Positions 48,895 through 58,219 of a stretch of 64,000 nucleotides of DNA are shown piece by piece (the first letter of the stretch is position 1; each line of letters starts with the position of its first letter). Origin of the DNA: Blattabacterium cuenoti (lineage in GTDB: Bacteria > Bacteroidota > Bacteroidia > Flavobacteriales > Blattabacteriaceae); contig NZ_CP059218.1 of NCBI RefSeq assembly GCF_014252335.1, positions 325,800-389,799 of the forward strand, in the 5' to 3' direction. The position numbers and the translations under genes are program-made. The notes under the pieces were generated by a model that saw only the letters and a list, made by a program, of their open reading frames with translations, ran no database searches and had not been told where the DNA came from.

Positions 48895-50447
48895 ATTTTA
48901 TTAATTATAGAATGACCACTCATAATATTAGGAACGTTTAAATTCATTAATTGTAAAATTGTAGGAGCAACATCACATAAACTACATTGTTCTTTTATTA
49001 AAAAATGTTTTGTTTCTTTTGTTTCTATAAAATAATATTCTGGATCTATAAGAATAAAAGGAACTAAAGACGTAGTATGAGATGTATTTGGAGTTCCATC
49101 TTTATTTATCATATAATCTGCATTTCCATGATCACCAACAATAATTATAGAATACATATTTTTCATTGCAATTTGATAACATATTTTTACACAATTATCT
49201 ATATATTCACAAGCTTCTATAGTTTTTAACATATTTCCTGTATGACCCACCATATCTGGATTAGCAAAATTTAAACAGATAAAATCTGCATTTTGACTAT
49301 TTAATTCTGGAATAATCATATTTACTATTTTTTTAGCACTCATTTTAGGTGCTAAATCATATGTTGAAACTTTAGGTGATAAACAAATTTTTCTTTTTTC
49401 TCCTATAAAAGCTGCTTCTTCCCCACCTGAAAAAAAAAATGTAACATGTGGATATTTTTCACTTTCAGCAATTCTAAGTTGTTTTTTTCCTTCATTTGCT
49501 AATATTTCTCCTAAAGTATTAGATAACTTTTTTTGATTACAAATAACATGTACATTTTTATATTTTAAATCATATGAATAAGAAGTCATAGTAATATAAT
49601 ATAGATTTAATTTATGTTTATCTTGAATGAATAATTCAGTAATTTGTTTTGAACGATCTGGACGAAAATTAAAACAAAAAACTACATCGTTAGTTTCTAT
49701 TTGAGAAATCGGATTATACAATTTATCTACTATAATAGATGGATATAAAAATTCATCAGTATGACCATCTTGATAAGATTTTTCAAGATAATCAAAAATA
49801 TTTCTTGTTTTAATCCCTTTAGCATGTACCATTGCATCAAATGCAATTTGTGTTCTTTCCCATTTATTATTTCTATCCATTGCATAATATCTTCCCATAA
49901 CAGTAGATAATTGACCAACAGTTTGTTTCATTACATCTAATAAAGTTTTTATATAAAGAATACCTTTTTTAGGATCCGAATCTCTACCATCTGTAAAAAC
50001 ATGTACAAATACTTGTGATAATTTTTTATTATTTGCTAATTTAAGTAAATAAATTAAATGATTTATATGAGAATGGACTCCACCATCAGACAGTAAACCA
50101 ATAAAATGTAATTTTTTTTTATAAAATGAAACATAATTTAAAATAGGATCAATGTCATATGATAAATGATTATTTTTTATTGCTAAATTAATTTTTTCTA
50201 AACTTTGTGTGACTTTTCGTCCAGATCCTAAATGTATATGGCCTACTTCTGAATTACCGGCTTGATTATAAGGTAACCCAACATATTGTCCTGATGCATG
50301 TATATTAATAGATGGATATTTACGATAACAAAAATCTATAAATGGAGTTTGAGCTTGTTCTATTGCGGAAACATCAACATTTTCTGGATTAGAAATCCCC
50401 CAACCATCTAAAATCATCAACATTATTTTTTTTATATTACTACTCAT
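48891..50447 (-). CDS. gpmI: 2,3-Bisphosphoglycerate-independent phosphoglycerate mutase
   Basis: Interconverts 3- and 2-phosphoglycerate with two Mn ions. 518 residues, a normal length. Alkaline-phosphatase-superfamily core: Asp14 in MILDGWG, the phosphorylated Ser66 in AGNSEVGHIHLGSGR, a FTDGRDS stretch, NFRPDRSKQ, and the C-terminal metal site VVGDHGNAD, here as IVGDHGNADYM, plus HTTSLVPF. The lid and phosphatase/transferase domains both appear complete. It overlaps tsf and map by 4 bp on each side, so coupled translation is likely. Completes lower glycolysis with pgk and eno. Confidence 0.97.
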   Translation of the reverse strand: MSSNIKKIMLMILDGWGISNPENVDVSAIEQAQTPFIDFCYRKYPSINIHASGQYVGLPYNQAGNSEVGHIHLGSGRKVTQSLEKINLAIKNNHLSYDIDPILNYVSFYKKKLHFIGLLSDGGVHSHINHLIYLLKLANNKKLSQVFVHVFTDGRDSDPKKGILYIKTLLDVMKQTVGQLSTVMGRYYAMDRNNKWERTQIAFDAMVHAKGIKTRNIFDYLEKSYQDGHTDEFLYPSIIVDKLYNPISQIETNDVVFCFNFRPDRSKQITELFIQDKHKLNLYYITMTSYSYDLKYKNVHVICNQKKLSNTLGEILANEGKKQLRIAESEKYPHVTFFFSGGEEAAFIGEKRKICLSPKVSTYDLAPKMSAKKIVNMIIPELNSQNADFICLNFANPDMVGHTGNMLKTIEACEYIDNCVKICYQIAMKNMYSIIIVGDHGNADYMINKDGTPNTSHTTSLVPFILIDPEYYFIETKETKHFLIKEQCSLCDVAPTILQLMNLNVPNIMSGHSIINKI

Positions 50448-51256
50448 GAAATACTAATTCTTTTATAATTATTAATTTGTATATGTTTAAAATTTTTTAA
50501 ATATTCTTGAATAGTAATTTTAGTATTTTTAATATATTTTTGATTTATCAATGTATTATTCATTATAAATTTTTTAATTTTTCCAGAAATCATTGAATTT
50601 TTAATAGTTTCTGATTGATTTTCATTTTTGATTTGATCTTTAATAATTTCTAATTCTTTTTTAATTAATGATTTTGGAAAATCATTTTGATTTATAGAAA
50701 TTGGATTCATTGCAGTAATATGAAGAACTATATTTTTAAGATCATTAGTATATTTATTATATTCTTCTGTTTTTATTGTAGATAAAAATCCAACTAAAGT
50801 AGCTATTTTGTAATAATGAGTATAATGTAATACACATGGAGAATGAATTTGTTCAAAAATTTTTAATTCTATTTTTTCACTAGTAATTGCAATTTGATCA
50901 TAAATTAAATTTTTAATTTTATTCAAAAAAAATTCTTTATTATTATAACATAAAGATATATTAGCAATTTTTTTTAAAAAAAAAATAAATTCTCGACTTG
51001 TAGATAAAGCATCTGTTTCACAACTTAATCCAATAATATTACCAATATTTTTATTTTGATTAGTAATCGATATAATGGCTCCATGTTTTATGTCATCTAA
51101 TGATTTTTTGAAATAAATTTTTTTACCTTTTTTTCTTAAAAATATAATTGCTTCTTCAAAATGTCCATTTGATTTAATAAGAGCATTTTTACAATCTAAA
51201 ATACCTATTCCAGTTTTTTTTCTTAGTTTATAAATTTGATCAATATTTATTGTCAT
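50444..51256 (-). CDS. tsf: Elongation factor Ts
   Basis: Nucleotide exchange factor for EF-Tu. The start at 51256 gives MTINIDQIYKLRKKTGIGI and 270 residues; the longer frame to 51286 would overlap rpsB. N-terminal UBA-like domain with TGIGILDCKNAL and AIIFLRKKGKK; the exchange-motif region reads LSCETDALSTSREFI (usually xxCETDFVAxNxxF). The C-terminal part is Lys/Ile/Asn-rich and diverged. It follows rpsB by 13 bp, the usual rpsB-tsf pair, and overlaps gpmI by 4 bp. Confidence 0.95.
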   Translation of the reverse strand: MTINIDQIYKLRKKTGIGILDCKNALIKSNGHFEEAIIFLRKKGKKIYFKKSLDDIKHGAIISITNQNKNIGNIIGLSCETDALSTSREFIFFLKKIANISLCYNNKEFFLNKIKNLIYDQIAITSEKIELKIFEQIHSPCVLHYTHYYKIATLVGFLSTIKTEEYNKYTNDLKNIVLHITAMNPISINQNDFPKSLIKKELEIIKDQIKNENQSETIKNSMISGKIKKFIMNNTLINQKYIKNTKITIQEYLKNFKHIQINNYKRISIS

Positions 51257-51269
51257 AATTATTTGTAAA

Positions 51270-52382
51270 TTATTGATTTTTAACAATTATGTTTGTAATA
51301 ATTTGTAAAATTAAATTAATAGATTTAGAAGAATCATCATTAGATGGAATTGGAAATTGAATATTATTTGGATTAGTATTAGTATCTATCATTGCAAAAA
51401 TTGGAATTTTTAATTTAATAGCTTCAGATAATGCAATTTTTTCTTTATATGGATCAATTAAAAATATTCCTCCTGGTAATTGATTCATTGAAGAAATACT
51501 ACCTAAATTTTTATATAATTTTGAATATATTCTGTTTATTAATAACCGTTCTTTTTTGGATAACGTATCAAAAGTTCCATTTTTTTTCATTTTTTCTATA
51601 TTATTCATTTTTTTTATTGATTTACGAATAGTAGAAAAATTAGTTAATAATCCACCCAACCATCTTTCTGTAACACATGGCATATTTAAAATTTTTGCAT
51701 AAAACATAACTTTTTCTTTAGCTTGTGCTTTAGTCCCTACTAATAAAATTTTTTTTCCAAAAGATATAATTTTTATTAATTCTTTACATGCTTGATATAA
51801 CTTAATAATTGTTTTTGATAAATCTATAATATGAATTCCTTTTTTTTTCATAAATATAAATGGGCTCATATTCGGATTCCATTTTCTTGCAACATGTCCA
51901 AAATGAACTCCAGCTTTTAATAAATCTATCATATTAAATTTCGTACCTGTTATTCTTGGAATATTTATATTATTATCAATAATAATATTGTTGATTTTTT
52001 CTTCTGATGTTATTGATTGATTATTTGTTTTCGGAATAATATTATTGATTTGTTTTTCTAATTGTATTGGTTCTTTTTGTTTTTTATTAATAACATTATT
52101 GATATCTTTTGTTTTTTCTGATTTTGTTGATTCATTATTTATTTTCGGAATAATATTATTGATTTGTTTTTCTAATTGTATTGGTTCTTTTTGTTTTTTA
52201 TTAATAACATTATTGATATCTTTTGTTTTTTCTGATTTTGTTGATTCATTATTTATTTTCGGAATAATATTATTGATTTGTTTTTCTAATTGTATTGGTT
52301 CTTTTTGTTTTTTATTAATAACATTATTGATATCTTTTGTTTTTTCTGATTTTGTTGATTGATTATTTCTTTCTATTTCCAT
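51270..52382 (-). CDS. rpsB: 30S ribosomal protein S2 with a long repetitive N-terminal extension
   Basis: S2 binds the small-subunit head-body junction. The S2 core (about 223 residues) starts near TKFNMIDLLKAGVHFGHVARK and includes GKKILLVGTKAQAKE, ERWLGGLLTN and FPIPSNDDS. Ahead of it are about 145 residues that normal S2 lacks: three 38-residue repeats (KTKDINNVINKKQKEPIQLE is the central part), then a degenerate partial copy. The start at 52382 (MEIERNNQ) lies 10 bp after the rpsI stop; the longer frame to 52439 would overlap rpsI. An internal ATG at 51932 would give a nearly normal 220-residue S2. The repeat keeps one frame open on its own, so a translated extension is likely but not certain. 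370 residues in the long form. Confidence 0.9.
   Translation of the reverse strand: MEIERNNQSTKSEKTKDINNVINKKQKEPIQLEKQINNIIPKINNESTKSEKTKDINNVINKKQKEPIQLEKQINNIIPKINNESTKSEKTKDINNVINKKQKEPIQLEKQINNIIPKTNNQSITSEEKINNIIIDNNINIPRITGTKFNMIDLLKAGVHFGHVARKWNPNMSPFIFMKKKGIHIIDLSKTIIKLYQACKELIKIISFGKKILLVGTKAQAKEKVMFYAKILNMPCVTERWLGGLLTNFSTIRKSIKKMNNIEKMKKNGTFDTLSKKERLLINRIYSKLYKNLGSISSMNQLPGGIFLIDPYKEKIALSEAIKLKIPIFAMIDTNTNPNNIQFPIPSNDDSSKSINLILQIITNIIVKNQ
52031..52372 (-). repeat. 3 x 114-bp tandem repeat inside rpsB
   Basis: Three head-to-tail copies at 52031-52144, 52145-52258 and 52259-52372, exact spacing 114 bp (38 codons). Copies 1 and 2 look identical along the whole unit; copy 3 differs only in its last bases, at the edge of the array. 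The unit codes for a Lys/Asn/Ile/Glu-rich segment with no known domain. Identity at silent sites points to recent duplication or gene-conversion-like homogenisation. Confidence 0.98.
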
Positions 52383-52392
52383 AATTATAAAA

Positions 52393-52773
52393 TTAACGTT
52401 TTGAAAACTGAAATTGTTTTCTTGCTTTTTTTTGTCCAAATTTTTTTCTTTCTACTTCACGAGAATCTCTAGTTAATAATCCATATTTTTTTAATAATTC
52501 TTTATGATTTGTATCTAACATACAAAGAGCTCTAGAAATTGCTAAAGAAATTGCTTCTGCTTGCCCATTATATCCACCTCCAATAACTTTAATATCAATA
52601 TTAAATTTATTATTATAATCGAAAAGTTGAAATGGATGTAAAATTTTATTTTGAGTATATTTTGAAAAATATTTTTTATAATTTATAGAATTAATAATAA
52701 TTTTTCCATTTCCATATTGTAAATAAATCCTAGCCAATGATCTTTTTCTTCTACCTATAGCGTGAATTTTCAT
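52393..52773 (-). CDS. rpsI: 30S ribosomal protein S9
   Basis: Head protein whose C-terminal Lys/Arg tail reaches the P-site tRNA. 126 residues. AIGRRKRSLARIYLQYGNGKI at the start, GGGYNGQAEAISLAISRAL, and the end LTRDSREVERKKFGQKKARKQFQFSKR with the terminal KR expected. 4 bp after rplM and 10 bp before rpsB with the preferred start. Confidence 0.97.
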   Translation of the reverse strand: MKIHAIGRRKRSLARIYLQYGNGKIIINSINYKKYFSKYTQNKILHPFQLFDYNNKFNIDIKVIGGGYNGQAEAISLAISRALCMLDTNHKELLKKYGLLTRDSREVERKKFGQKKARKQFQFSKR

Positions 52774-52777
52774 ATTT

Positions 52778-53212
52778 TTATTTTTTTAAAGATTTAATAT
52801 TTAACTGATGATGTTTATGTATTTCACCTGAATATATATGAAGATTTTTTATTAATTTTTTTCTTAATCTATTTTTTGGTAACATTCCCCATACCGCTTT
52901 ATATATCAATAAACAAGGATTTTTTTTAAAAATATTTTTCGCTAAAATAGTTTTTTGTCCTCCAGGATATCCTGTATAATGAATATATTTTTTACACATC
53001 CATTTATTACCAGATAATTCTATTTTAGAAGAATTAATAACAATGACATGATCACCACAATTTAAATGTGGAGAAAAATTAGGTTTATGTTTACCTCTTA
53101 TTTTTAATGCTATTATCGAGGATAATCGTCCTAATTGTTGACCATTCGCATCTATAATGATCCATGTTTTTTGATTGATATGATATGTAGTTTTAAAACT
53201 TAAAGAATCCAT
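52778..53212 (-). CDS. rplM: 50S ribosomal protein L13
   Basis: Early assembly protein of the large subunit and the first gene of the long minus-strand block. 144 residues. WIIIDANGQQLGRLSSIIALKIRGK, HLNCGDHVIVINSSKIELSGNKW, YHTGYPGG-like YIHYTGYPGGQK, and AVWGMLPKNRLRKKLIKNL are canonical. Divergent from dnaK with a 167-bp spacer that should hold the promoter for the block; no exact TAnnTTTG box was found there on this strand. Confidence 0.97.
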   Translation of the reverse strand: MDSLSFKTTYHINQKTWIIIDANGQQLGRLSSIIALKIRGKHKPNFSPHLNCGDHVIVINSSKIELSGNKWMCKKYIHYTGYPGGQKTILAKNIFKKNPCLLIYKAVWGMLPKNRLRKKLIKNLHIYSGEIHKHHQLNIKSLKK

Positions 53213-53252
53213 TTTTTATAATTTTGTAAATTAATATAAAAAATAAAATTAA

Positions 53253-53267
53253 ATGACTTTTTGTCAT
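53253..53267. promoter_or_regulatory. Short palindrome ATGAC-TTTTT-GTCAT in the rplM/dnaK divergent spacer
   Basis: A perfect 5-bp inverted repeat around five T lies 40 bp upstream of rplM and 112 bp upstream of dnaK. It could be an operator or a small hairpin. It may equally be chance in AT-rich DNA, though GAC/GTC arms are less AT-rich than their surroundings. Confidence 0.3.
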
Positions 53268-53379
53268 ATAAAAAATAATTTTTTTATTTATTAACATAAG
53301 TATTAACATGTAATATATTATGGCATAATGATTGGAGTATTGAAACATTAAGGATAAATTCAAAAAACTTAAAATAAAT

Positions 53380-55332
53380 ATGAGTAAAATTATAGGAATT
53401 GATTTAGGAACAACAAATTCATGTGTATCTGTAATGGAAATTAATGATCCGGTAGTAATTCCAAATTCAGAAGGAAAAAGAACTACACCTTCTGTAGTAG
53501 CATTTGTAGAGGGTGGTGAAAGAAAAATTGGAGATCCTGCTAAAAGACAATCTGTAACAAATTACAAAAAAACTATTTTTTCTATTAAAAGATTTATGGG
53601 AAGAATGTATTCAGAAATTACAGAAGAATTAAAATATGTTCCGTATCAAATGGTAAAAGGTGGTAATAATACTCCACGTGTGAAGATAGAAACTAGATTA
53701 TATGCTCCTCAAGAAATATCAGCTATGATTCTTCAAAAAATGAAAACAACTGCAGAAGATTATTTAGGGCATACAGTAAATCAAGCAGTGATTACTGTTC
53801 CAGCATATTTTAATGATGCACAAAGACAAGCTACTAAAGAAGCTGGTGAAATTGCTGGATTAAAAGTTGAAAGAATTATTAATGAACCTACTGCAGCAGC
53901 ATTAGCATATGGATTAGATAAAGGAAAACAAAACAAAAAAATTGTAGTATATGATTTAGGAGGTGGAACATTTGATGTTTCTATTCTTGAATTAGGAGAT
54001 GGTGTCTTTGAAGTACTTGCTACTAATGGTGATACTCATTTAGGTGGAGATGATTTTGATCAAGTAATTATTGATTATTTAGCTAATGAATTTTATTCAT
54101 TAGAAAAAATAGATTTAAGAAAAGATCCAATGGCACTTCAACGTTTAAAAGAAGCATCTGAAAAAGCTAAAATTGAATTATCTTCATCAACACAAACAGA
54201 AATTAATTTACCATATATTACTGCAACAAATTCAGGACCAAAACATTTAGTAATTAAATTAACAAGATCTAAATTTGAACAATTATCAGAAAAATTAATA
54301 CACAGATCTATTCATCCATGTGAAACTGCAATGAAATCTGCAGAACTTACAAGTCAAGATATAGATGAAATAATATTAGTAGGTGGATCTACAAGAATAC
54401 CAAAAGTACAAGAAGGAGTTGAATCATTTTTTAACAAAAAACCATCTAAAGGAGTTAATCCAGATGAAGTTGTAGCTATAGGTGCAGCTATACAAGGTGG
54501 TGTATTAGCAGGAGATGTACAAGATGTGTTATTATTAGATGTGACTCCATTATCTCTTGGAATTGAAACTTTAGGTGGTGTATTTACCAAATTAATAGAT
54601 TCTAATACTACTATTCCAACTAAAAAATCAGAAGTATTTTCTACTGCTGCAGATAATCAAGCTGCTGTTACTATTAGAGTAGGACAAGGAGATCGATCAA
54701 TGTTTAAGGATAATAAAGAAATTGGACGATTTGATTTAGTTGATATTCCACCAGCTCCAAGAGGTACACCTCAAATAGAAGTAAGTTTTGATATTGATGC
54801 TAATGGAATTCTTAATGTTTCTGCAAAAGATAAAGGAACTGGTAAAAAACAATCTATACGTATAGAAACATCTTCAGGTTTAAATCAAGAAGAAATTGAT
54901 AAAATGAAACAGGATGCAGAAAAAAATCTAAAACAAGATGAAAAAATTAAAAGTGAAATAGACAAATTAAATACAGCAGATAATCAAATTTTTCAAATAG
55001 AAAAACAATTAAAAGAACATGATAAAAAATTATCATCATCTCATAAAACACAAATACAAAATTCTTTAAAAGAATTAAAAAATGCACATGCAAAAAAAAA
55101 TTTGCATGACATAGATATTTATACAAAAAAATTAAATGATATTTGGATCAAAGCATCACAAGATATTTATAAAAATACATCCAATTCTAATACACATAAT
55201 ACAACATCTAATACATCTTCTAATACATCTTCTAATACATCTTCTAATACATCTAATAAAGATAAAGAAAATCATAATAAACATAAAGACAATAATAATG
55301 TACAAGACGTTGATTTTGAAGAAGTTAAATAA
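53380..55332 (+). CDS. dnaK: Chaperone DnaK (Hsp70)
   Basis: ATP-dependent chaperone. 650 residues. Nucleotide-binding domain: [10 protein letters not shown] (5-14), [52 protein letters not shown]; substrate-binding domain: [14 protein letters not shown] and [20 protein letters not shown]. The helical lid follows, then a Ser/Thr/Asn-rich tandem repeat (about 600-627) before the DVDFEEVK end, close to the usual EEVD-like DnaK tail. Divergent from rplM; convergent with cdsA with a hairpin between. No sigma-32 or CIRCE-like element (TTAGCACTC inverted repeat) is visible upstream. Grossly normal apart from the repeat. Confidence 0.98.
   Translation: MSKIIGIDLGTTNSCVSVMEINDPVVIPNSEGKRTTPSVVAFVEGGERKIGDPAKRQSVTNYKKTIFSIKRFMGRMYSEITEELKYVPYQMVKGGNNTPRVKIETRLYAPQEISAMILQKMKTTAEDYLGHTVNQAVITVPAYFNDAQRQATKEAGEIAGLKVERIINEPTAAALAYGLDKGKQNKKIVVYDLGGGTFDVSILELGDGVFEVLATNGDTHLGGDDFDQVIIDYLANEFYSLEKIDLRKDPMALQRLKEASEKAKIELSSSTQTEINLPYITATNSGPKHLVIKLTRSKFEQLSEKLIHRSIHPCETAMKSAELTSQDIDEIILVGGSTRIPKVQEGVESFFNKKPSKGVNPDEVVAIGAAIQGGVLAGDVQDVLLLDVTPLSLGIETLGGVFTKLIDSNTTIPTKKSEVFSTAADNQAAVTIRVGQGDRSMFKDNKEIGRFDLVDIPPAPRGTPQIEVSFDIDANGILNVSAKDKGTGKKQSIRIETSSGLNQEEIDKMKQDAEKNLKQDEKIKSEIDKLNTADNQIFQIEKQLKEHDKKLSSSHKTQIQNSLKELKNAHAKKNLHDIDIYTKKLNDIWIKASQDIYKNTSNSNTHNTTSNTSSNTSSNTSSNTSNKDKENHNKHKDNNNVQDVDFEEVK
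55213..55257 (+). repeat. 12-bp tandem repeat in the dnaK C-terminal tail
   Basis: Unit ACATCTTCTAAT (codes for TSSN). Three perfect copies at 55213-55224, 55225-55236 and 55237-55248, then a shortened copy to 55257 and a related copy (acaacatctaat) just before. In frame, within the poorly conserved linker ahead of the DnaK end. Confidence 0.95.
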
Positions 55333-55347
55333 TTAATCTTTATATAA

Positions 55348-55389
55348 AAATACTAATTCTTCTAATTTATATTTGTTGAATTAGTATTT
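55348..55389. terminator. Probable bidirectional terminator hairpin between dnaK and cdsA
   Basis: A perfect 12-bp inverted repeat, 55348-55359 with 55378-55389, with an 18-nt AT-rich loop. It sits in the 73-bp gap between convergent dnaK and cdsA, where it would serve both strands. The stem is AT-rich and the U-run after it is weak, so the strength is doubtful. Confidence 0.55.
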
Positions 55390-55405
55390 GATTATGTATT
55401 TATTA

Positions 55406-56215
55406 TCAGATGATTAAATGTTTAATAAAAAAAATGATTGTAATAATTGGTATAACTATAATATAACTATCAAATCGATCTAAAAATCCTCCATGTCCAG
55501 GAAATAATATGCCAGAATGTTTAACATTATAAGATCTTTTAATTATTGATTCTATAAAATCACCTATTGTAGCAAATATAGAAATAACAATAGATAAAAA
55601 AATCCACTCAATATCTAACCACCATATTTGTATATATAAACTTAATATAAAACAAAATAACATTCCTCCAAAAACTCCCTCTACAGTTTTTTTAGGAGAT
55701 ATTGATATAGAAATTATATTTTTTCCCAATTGTTTGCCAATTATAAATGAACAAGTATCATTAGTCCAAATCATAAGAAAAGTATTCAAAATAATGTCTT
55801 TCCCATGATCAAAATTAGAATAAATAATAGTAGATAAATAAAAAGGAATGATAATATAAAATAATCCAAATAGGACATGAATGATTTGATTAATTTTTTC
55901 TTTATAAGAACATTTTAAACAAAACAATTGAAACATTATATATATATAATATATAATAAAAAAAATTATGTATAATTTTTTTGAAATTATTAAATCAATT
56001 AATATTGGACATATTAAAATATATAACGAAGATTGAATTAACTTAATATATATTTTAAAAATTATTAATAATTCAAAAAAACAAATATAAGAAAATATCA
56101 TCATTAAAATTCTAAATAATTTGTCTCCTTGTTCAATAGCAAAAAATATTAATAATATATAAATTATTCCTGTTAATAATCTTATAATAAATTCAGAGTT
56201 AAATTTATAATACAT
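55406..56215 (-). CDS. cdsA: Phosphatidate cytidylyltransferase
   Basis: Makes CDP-diacylglycerol from phosphatidate and CTP, the precursor of bacterial phospholipids. 269 residues with about seven hydrophobic segments. C-terminal CdsA signature: SPKKTVEGVFGGM and the terminal DRFDSYIIV region, preceded by SIIKRSYNVKHSGILFPGHGGFLDR, which holds the metal-binding residues. 16 bp downstream of ftsH, the usual Flavobacteria neighbour; the LUD/lactate gene that often lies between is missing. Convergent with dnaK. Confidence 0.93.
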   Translation of the reverse strand: MYYKFNSEFIIRLLTGIIYILLIFFAIEQGDKLFRILMMIFSYICFFELLIIFKIYIKLIQSSLYILICPILIDLIISKKLYIIFFIIYYIYIMFQLFCLKCSYKEKINQIIHVLFGLFYIIIPFYLSTIIYSNFDHGKDIILNTFLMIWTNDTCSFIIGKQLGKNIISISISPKKTVEGVFGGMLFCFILSLYIQIWWLDIEWIFLSIVISIFATIGDFIESIIKRSYNVKHSGILFPGHGGFLDRFDSYIIVIPIITIIFFIKHLII

Positions 56216-56231
56216 TATAATACATTGTTGA

Positions 56232-58184
56232 TTAAGATAAATAATTATTATTTACTATTTTTAATACATTGTCTATACCATTTTCATTATCAGAAAATGG
56301 TCTATCTCCAAAAATTTTTTTTAAATCTTCTCTAAAAATTACTTCTTTTTCTAACAATTCATTAGCAAGCATAGAAAGTTTATCTTTATTCTTATTTAAT
56401 AAATATTTTGCTCTATTATATTGTTCTGTAATAATTTTAAATATTTCTTCATCTATAGTTTGTGCAGTTTTCTCACTATAAGGTTTAGAAAATGAATATT
56501 CATTTTGTCCAGTAGAATCGTAATAAGAAATATTACCTACTTTTTCATTTAATCCAAAAATTACTACCATAGATTGAACTTGTTTTGTAACCCTTTCTAA
56601 ATCATTTAATGCACCTGTAGAAACATTATTGAAAATAATTTCTTCTGCACCTCTACCAGCTAATAAAGCACATATTTCATCTTTCATTTGCTCCGGAGTA
56701 GTTAATTGTCTTTCTTCAGGTAAATACCATGCAGAGCCTAATGATTTACCTCTAGGAACAATTGTTACTTTGACTAAAGGAGATGCATATTCTAATAACC
56801 AACTAATGGCTGCATGTCCAGCTTCATGATATGCTATACGTTTTTTTTCATGAGGTTTAATAATTTTATTTTTTTTTTCTAATCCTCCTATAATTCTATC
56901 TATCGCATCTAAAAAATCTTGATGTTGAATTTTAGATCTATTTTTGCGAGCTGCAATTAATGCAGATTCATTACAAATATTAGCTATATCTGCGCCACTA
57001 AATCCTGGTGTTTGTCTTGCTAAAAAATCAATATCTACTGTTTTTGATAAAACTAATTTTTTTAAATGAACTTTAAAGATTTCTTTTCTTTCATTTAATT
57101 CAGGTGTTTCAACTAAAATAGTTCTATCAAAACGTCCAGGACGTAATAATGCTTTATCTAAAATATCAGATCTATTAGTAGCTGCTAATACTATGACATT
57201 AGTTTGAGTGCCAAATCCATCCATTTCAGTAAGTAATTGATTTAAAGTATTTTCTCTTTCATCATTTGATCCAGCAATATTATTTTTTCCTCTAGCTCTA
57301 CCTATTGCATCTATTTCATCAATAAATATAATACAAGGAGATTTTTCTTTAGCTTTTTCAAATAAATCTCTTACTCTAGATGCACCTACTCCTACAAACA
57401 TTTCGACAAAATCTGATCCAGATAATGAAAAAAAAGGAACTTGGGCTTCTCCTGCTACTGCTTTTGCTAGTAATGTTTTTCCTGTTCCTGGTGGTCCCAT
57501 TAAAAGAGCTCCTTTTGGAATAGTACCACCTAATTTAGTATATTTTTTGGGACTTTTTAAAAATTCAACAATTTCTTGTACTTCTTCTTTAGCACCTTCT
57601 AATCCAGCAACATTTTTAAATGTAATTTTTACATTATCATTTTCATTAAATAATTTAGCTCTAGATTTTCCTATATTAAATATTTGACCACCTGGACCAC
57701 TTCCAGAAGAACCAATTTTACGAAATATAAAAATCCAAAAAATGATCAATAATAATAAAAATATTCCATAATCAAAAAAAAATTTTGTTATTGTATAATC
57801 TTGTTGATTTTTAAAATCAATTAAAGTATTTAATTTATATTTTCTTTTATAATCTTCGAATTTTTTTTGAAAAAATTGTAAATCTCCTATTTCAAATTCG
57901 TATTGAAGAGATGGATTCAGAAATTTTCTATGATTTTTCAAAAAATTTTTATAATGATAAGGTGGTAAAAATTCTTTATTTAAATAAACATGAACTATTT
58001 CTTTATGTTTAACGATAATTTTTTGTATTTTACCTTTTATAAGGATATTAAAAAATGTATCTTGATCAATTTTTATTGGATTAGAAAATGAATATTTAAA
58101 TAAAAAAATACATAAAAATATAGTTAATATAATTATATATATCCAAAAAAAGTTATTTTTACTCTTTACTTTTTTATTTATCAT
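56232..58184 (-). CDS. ftsH: ATP-dependent zinc metalloprotease FtsH
   Basis: Membrane-anchored AAA+ protease. Two hydrophobic segments (about 12-32 and 134-155), with a periplasmic part between. The AAA domain has Walker A GPPGTGKT (230-237), Walker B FIDE (287-290), and the SRH around RPGRFDR (348-354). The zinc site HEAGH is at 453-457. The third zinc ligand, an Asp in the [10 protein letters not shown] stretch, is present. 650 residues. In the rsfS-ftsH-cdsA run (35 bp and 16 bp gaps). Complete. Confidence 0.98.
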   Translation of the reverse strand: MINKKVKSKNNFFWIYIIILTIFLCIFLFKYSFSNPIKIDQDTFFNILIKGKIQKIIVKHKEIVHVYLNKEFLPPYHYKNFLKNHRKFLNPSLQYEFEIGDLQFFQKKFEDYKRKYKLNTLIDFKNQQDYTITKFFFDYGIFLLLLIIFWIFIFRKIGSSGSGPGGQIFNIGKSRAKLFNENDNVKITFKNVAGLEGAKEEVQEIVEFLKSPKKYTKLGGTIPKGALLMGPPGTGKTLLAKAVAGEAQVPFFSLSGSDFVEMFVGVGASRVRDLFEKAKEKSPCIIFIDEIDAIGRARGKNNIAGSNDERENTLNQLLTEMDGFGTQTNVIVLAATNRSDILDKALLRPGRFDRTILVETPELNERKEIFKVHLKKLVLSKTVDIDFLARQTPGFSGADIANICNESALIAARKNRSKIQHQDFLDAIDRIIGGLEKKNKIIKPHEKKRIAYHEAGHAAISWLLEYASPLVKVTIVPRGKSLGSAWYLPEERQLTTPEQMKDEICALLAGRGAEEIIFNNVSTGALNDLERVTKQVQSMVVIFGLNEKVGNISYYDSTGQNEYSFSKPYSEKTAQTIDEEIFKIITEQYNRAKYLLNKNKDKLSMLANELLEKEVIFREDLKKIFGDRPFSDNENGIDNVLKIVNNNYLS

Positions 58185-58219
58185 AAATGATCTTTAATTG
58201 TTATGTTAACTAACATAAA

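Noticed and set aside
52045-52362. 105-codon plus-strand open frame in the rpsB repeats
   Set aside because: It is the antisense of the 114-bp repeat. Identical units keep a frame open by themselves, and it has no start context or family match.
52031-52372. CRISPR-like regular spacing
   Set aside because: Units are directly adjacent with no spacers and are in frame; it is a tandem repeat.
52383-52439. Longer N-terminus for S2 (start at 52439)
   Set aside because: It would overlap rpsI by 47 bp; ATG at 52382 lies just after the rpsI stop.
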